Source: Gemmatimonadota bacterium
GTDB lineage: Bacteria; Gemmatimonadota; Gemmatimonadetes; Gemmatimonadales; GWC2-71-9
Length of the DNA: 64,000 nucleotides
Reading direction: 5' to 3'
Assembly: GCA_016713435.1 (NCBI GenBank)
Contig: JADJPD010000001.1
Location: forward strand, 868,001 to 932,000
The first letter of the stretch is position 1; each line of letters begins with the position of its first letter. The notes below the pieces were generated by a model, which was not told the origin of the DNA, ran no database searches, and was given only the letters and a program-made list of their open reading frames with translations. Shown in pieces: positions 63,444-64,000 of this stretch. Both the position numbers and the translations under genes were made by a program.

Positions 63444-63472
63444 ACAATGCCGCCCGGTGCGGGAGGTGTCAA
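63444..63472 (-). promoter_or_regulatory. Sigma-70-type promoter of the EF-G-like gene
   Basis: On the minus strand: perfect -35 TTGACA (63472-63467), 17-nt spacer, -10-like CATTGT (63449-63444), then about 30 nt of leader and an AAGGAGGT ribosome site. The -10 is weak but the -35, spacing and position fit well. Confidence 0.6.
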
Positions 63473-63563
63473 ATGGGCGGCAATGAGGCGGGGGTGAAGA
63501 GGCGTTCAGGCTGCCCCGCTCCAGCCCTTGCCCACGTCCCGGTCACGCCCGCACATTGCATCC

Positions 63564-63944
63564 ATGCTGCCGCCCCTGCGCCGCCTGACTGCCGCCCTGC
63601 TCCTCGTGCTCTTCGGCACGAGCTCGGTGGCGTCGAGCCTGCTCCACCAGTGCGGCACGGTGGAAGGCCCGGCGGCCATGGTGGCCGAGATGACGGCGCA
63701 CCATGGGCAGCACCATCACGACGGCACTCCGGCATCACCCACACAGCAGGGTCCTCGGCAGTGCCATTGCGTCGGTGATTCGTGCGGGGCGGCCGCCGCG
63801 AGCCTCCCGGCGAGCCCGGCTGCCGTCCCGGTGGTAACGGTCTTCCCGCTGGCGGCCCGGCCCCTCACGCTCACGGGGCTTGCTCCGAGCCGTTCCACGT
63901 GGGTCCTCCCGCAGGCGCAGCGCCCCCCGCCCATCCTGGGCTGA
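63564..63944 (+). CDS. His/Cys-rich secreted protein
   Basis: 126 residues. The ATG at 63564 gives a signal peptide (PPLRRLTAALLLVLFGTSSVASS); an in-frame start 12 codons upstream is less likely. The mature part has a histidine cluster (MTAHHGQHHHDG) and a cysteine cluster (PRQCHCVGDSCG), followed by a proline/alanine-rich stretch with a hydrophobic patch (PAAVPVVTVFPLAARPL). The mix of His and Cys motifs suggests metal binding, perhaps copper, as in short DUF2946-like periplasmic proteins that precede metal-efflux genes. What follows lies outside the window. Confidence 0.6.
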   Translation: MLPPLRRLTAALLLVLFGTSSVASSLLHQCGTVEGPAAMVAEMTAHHGQHHHDGTPASPTQQGPRQCHCVGDSCGAAAASLPASPAAVPVVTVFPLAARPLTLTGLAPSRSTWVLPQAQRPPPILG

Positions 63945-64000
63945 TCCCTGGCCCGGCCCGGCGCCGGCCACCCGACGTTTTCCCAATTCACTGATTGCAG

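Overview
The window is GC-rich bacterial chromosome (by eye about 70% G+C) with dense coding, frequent GTG starts, many Tat- and lipoprotein-type signal sequences, a paired M16 peptidase system, and large hybrid histidine kinases. Together with promoter-like TAnCTTGG boxes that resemble the Bacteroidota -7 element, this suggests a soil or sediment member of Gemmatimonadota (FCB group). That assignment is inference; there is no rRNA or other marker gene here. I saw no tRNA, rRNA, CRISPR array, transposase, integrase or phage gene.

Layout. 1-6300: a carbohydrate module (3' end of a hydroxypyruvate-isomerase-like gene, a DUF1080 protein, two GH29 alpha-L-fucosidase-like enzymes, a secreted esterase-like protein). 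6449-9312: an M16 peptidase pair, one member with and one without the zinc site. 9449-16000: a hybrid kinase, a DEDD exonuclease, small proteins, an amine oxidase and a cupredoxin lipoprotein. 16205-24542: a signalling block led by a soluble 1815-residue kinase with eight near-identical 92-residue HAMP modules, then a second kinase and a stand-alone receiver. 24700-36970: a secreted metallopeptidase candidate, TPR proteins, MgtC, phosphoglucomutase, a four-PAS hybrid kinase, a DASS transporter and a PP2C phosphatase.

37068-42953: an APC permease, then a second sugar module (Tat-exported Gfo/Idh/MocA oxidoreductase, nucleoside:H+ symporter-type MFS protein, DUF1080 lipoprotein, Tat-exported TIM-barrel isomerase) that fits oxidation and cleavage of glycosides through 3-keto intermediates. 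42967-48817: a two-domain degenerate nucleotidyl cyclase, VOC and NmrA proteins, an AP2-like basic protein, GlsB, a YtxJ-type bacilliredoxin, a membrane HExxH protein and a ferredoxin-CDGSH protein. 48814-57028: YtcJ-type amidohydrolase, orphan solute-binding lipoprotein, DinB, DUF4382 lipoprotein, CDF metal exporter, and a sigma-54 activator coupled to a lipoprotein gene. 57047-63944: TPR protein, a Rieske/membrane-protein operon, YbjQ, a PEBP protein, an EF-G-like GTPase and a His/Cys-rich secreted protein.

The most unusual non-coding signal is a family of inverted-repeat elements with roughly 20-40 nt complementary ends, at least seven full or partial copies in intergenic spaces. Two further hairpin families accompany them. 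One cluster of these repeats lies where the MgtC gene should stop and appears to have given the protein a tail of about 130 unrelated residues.
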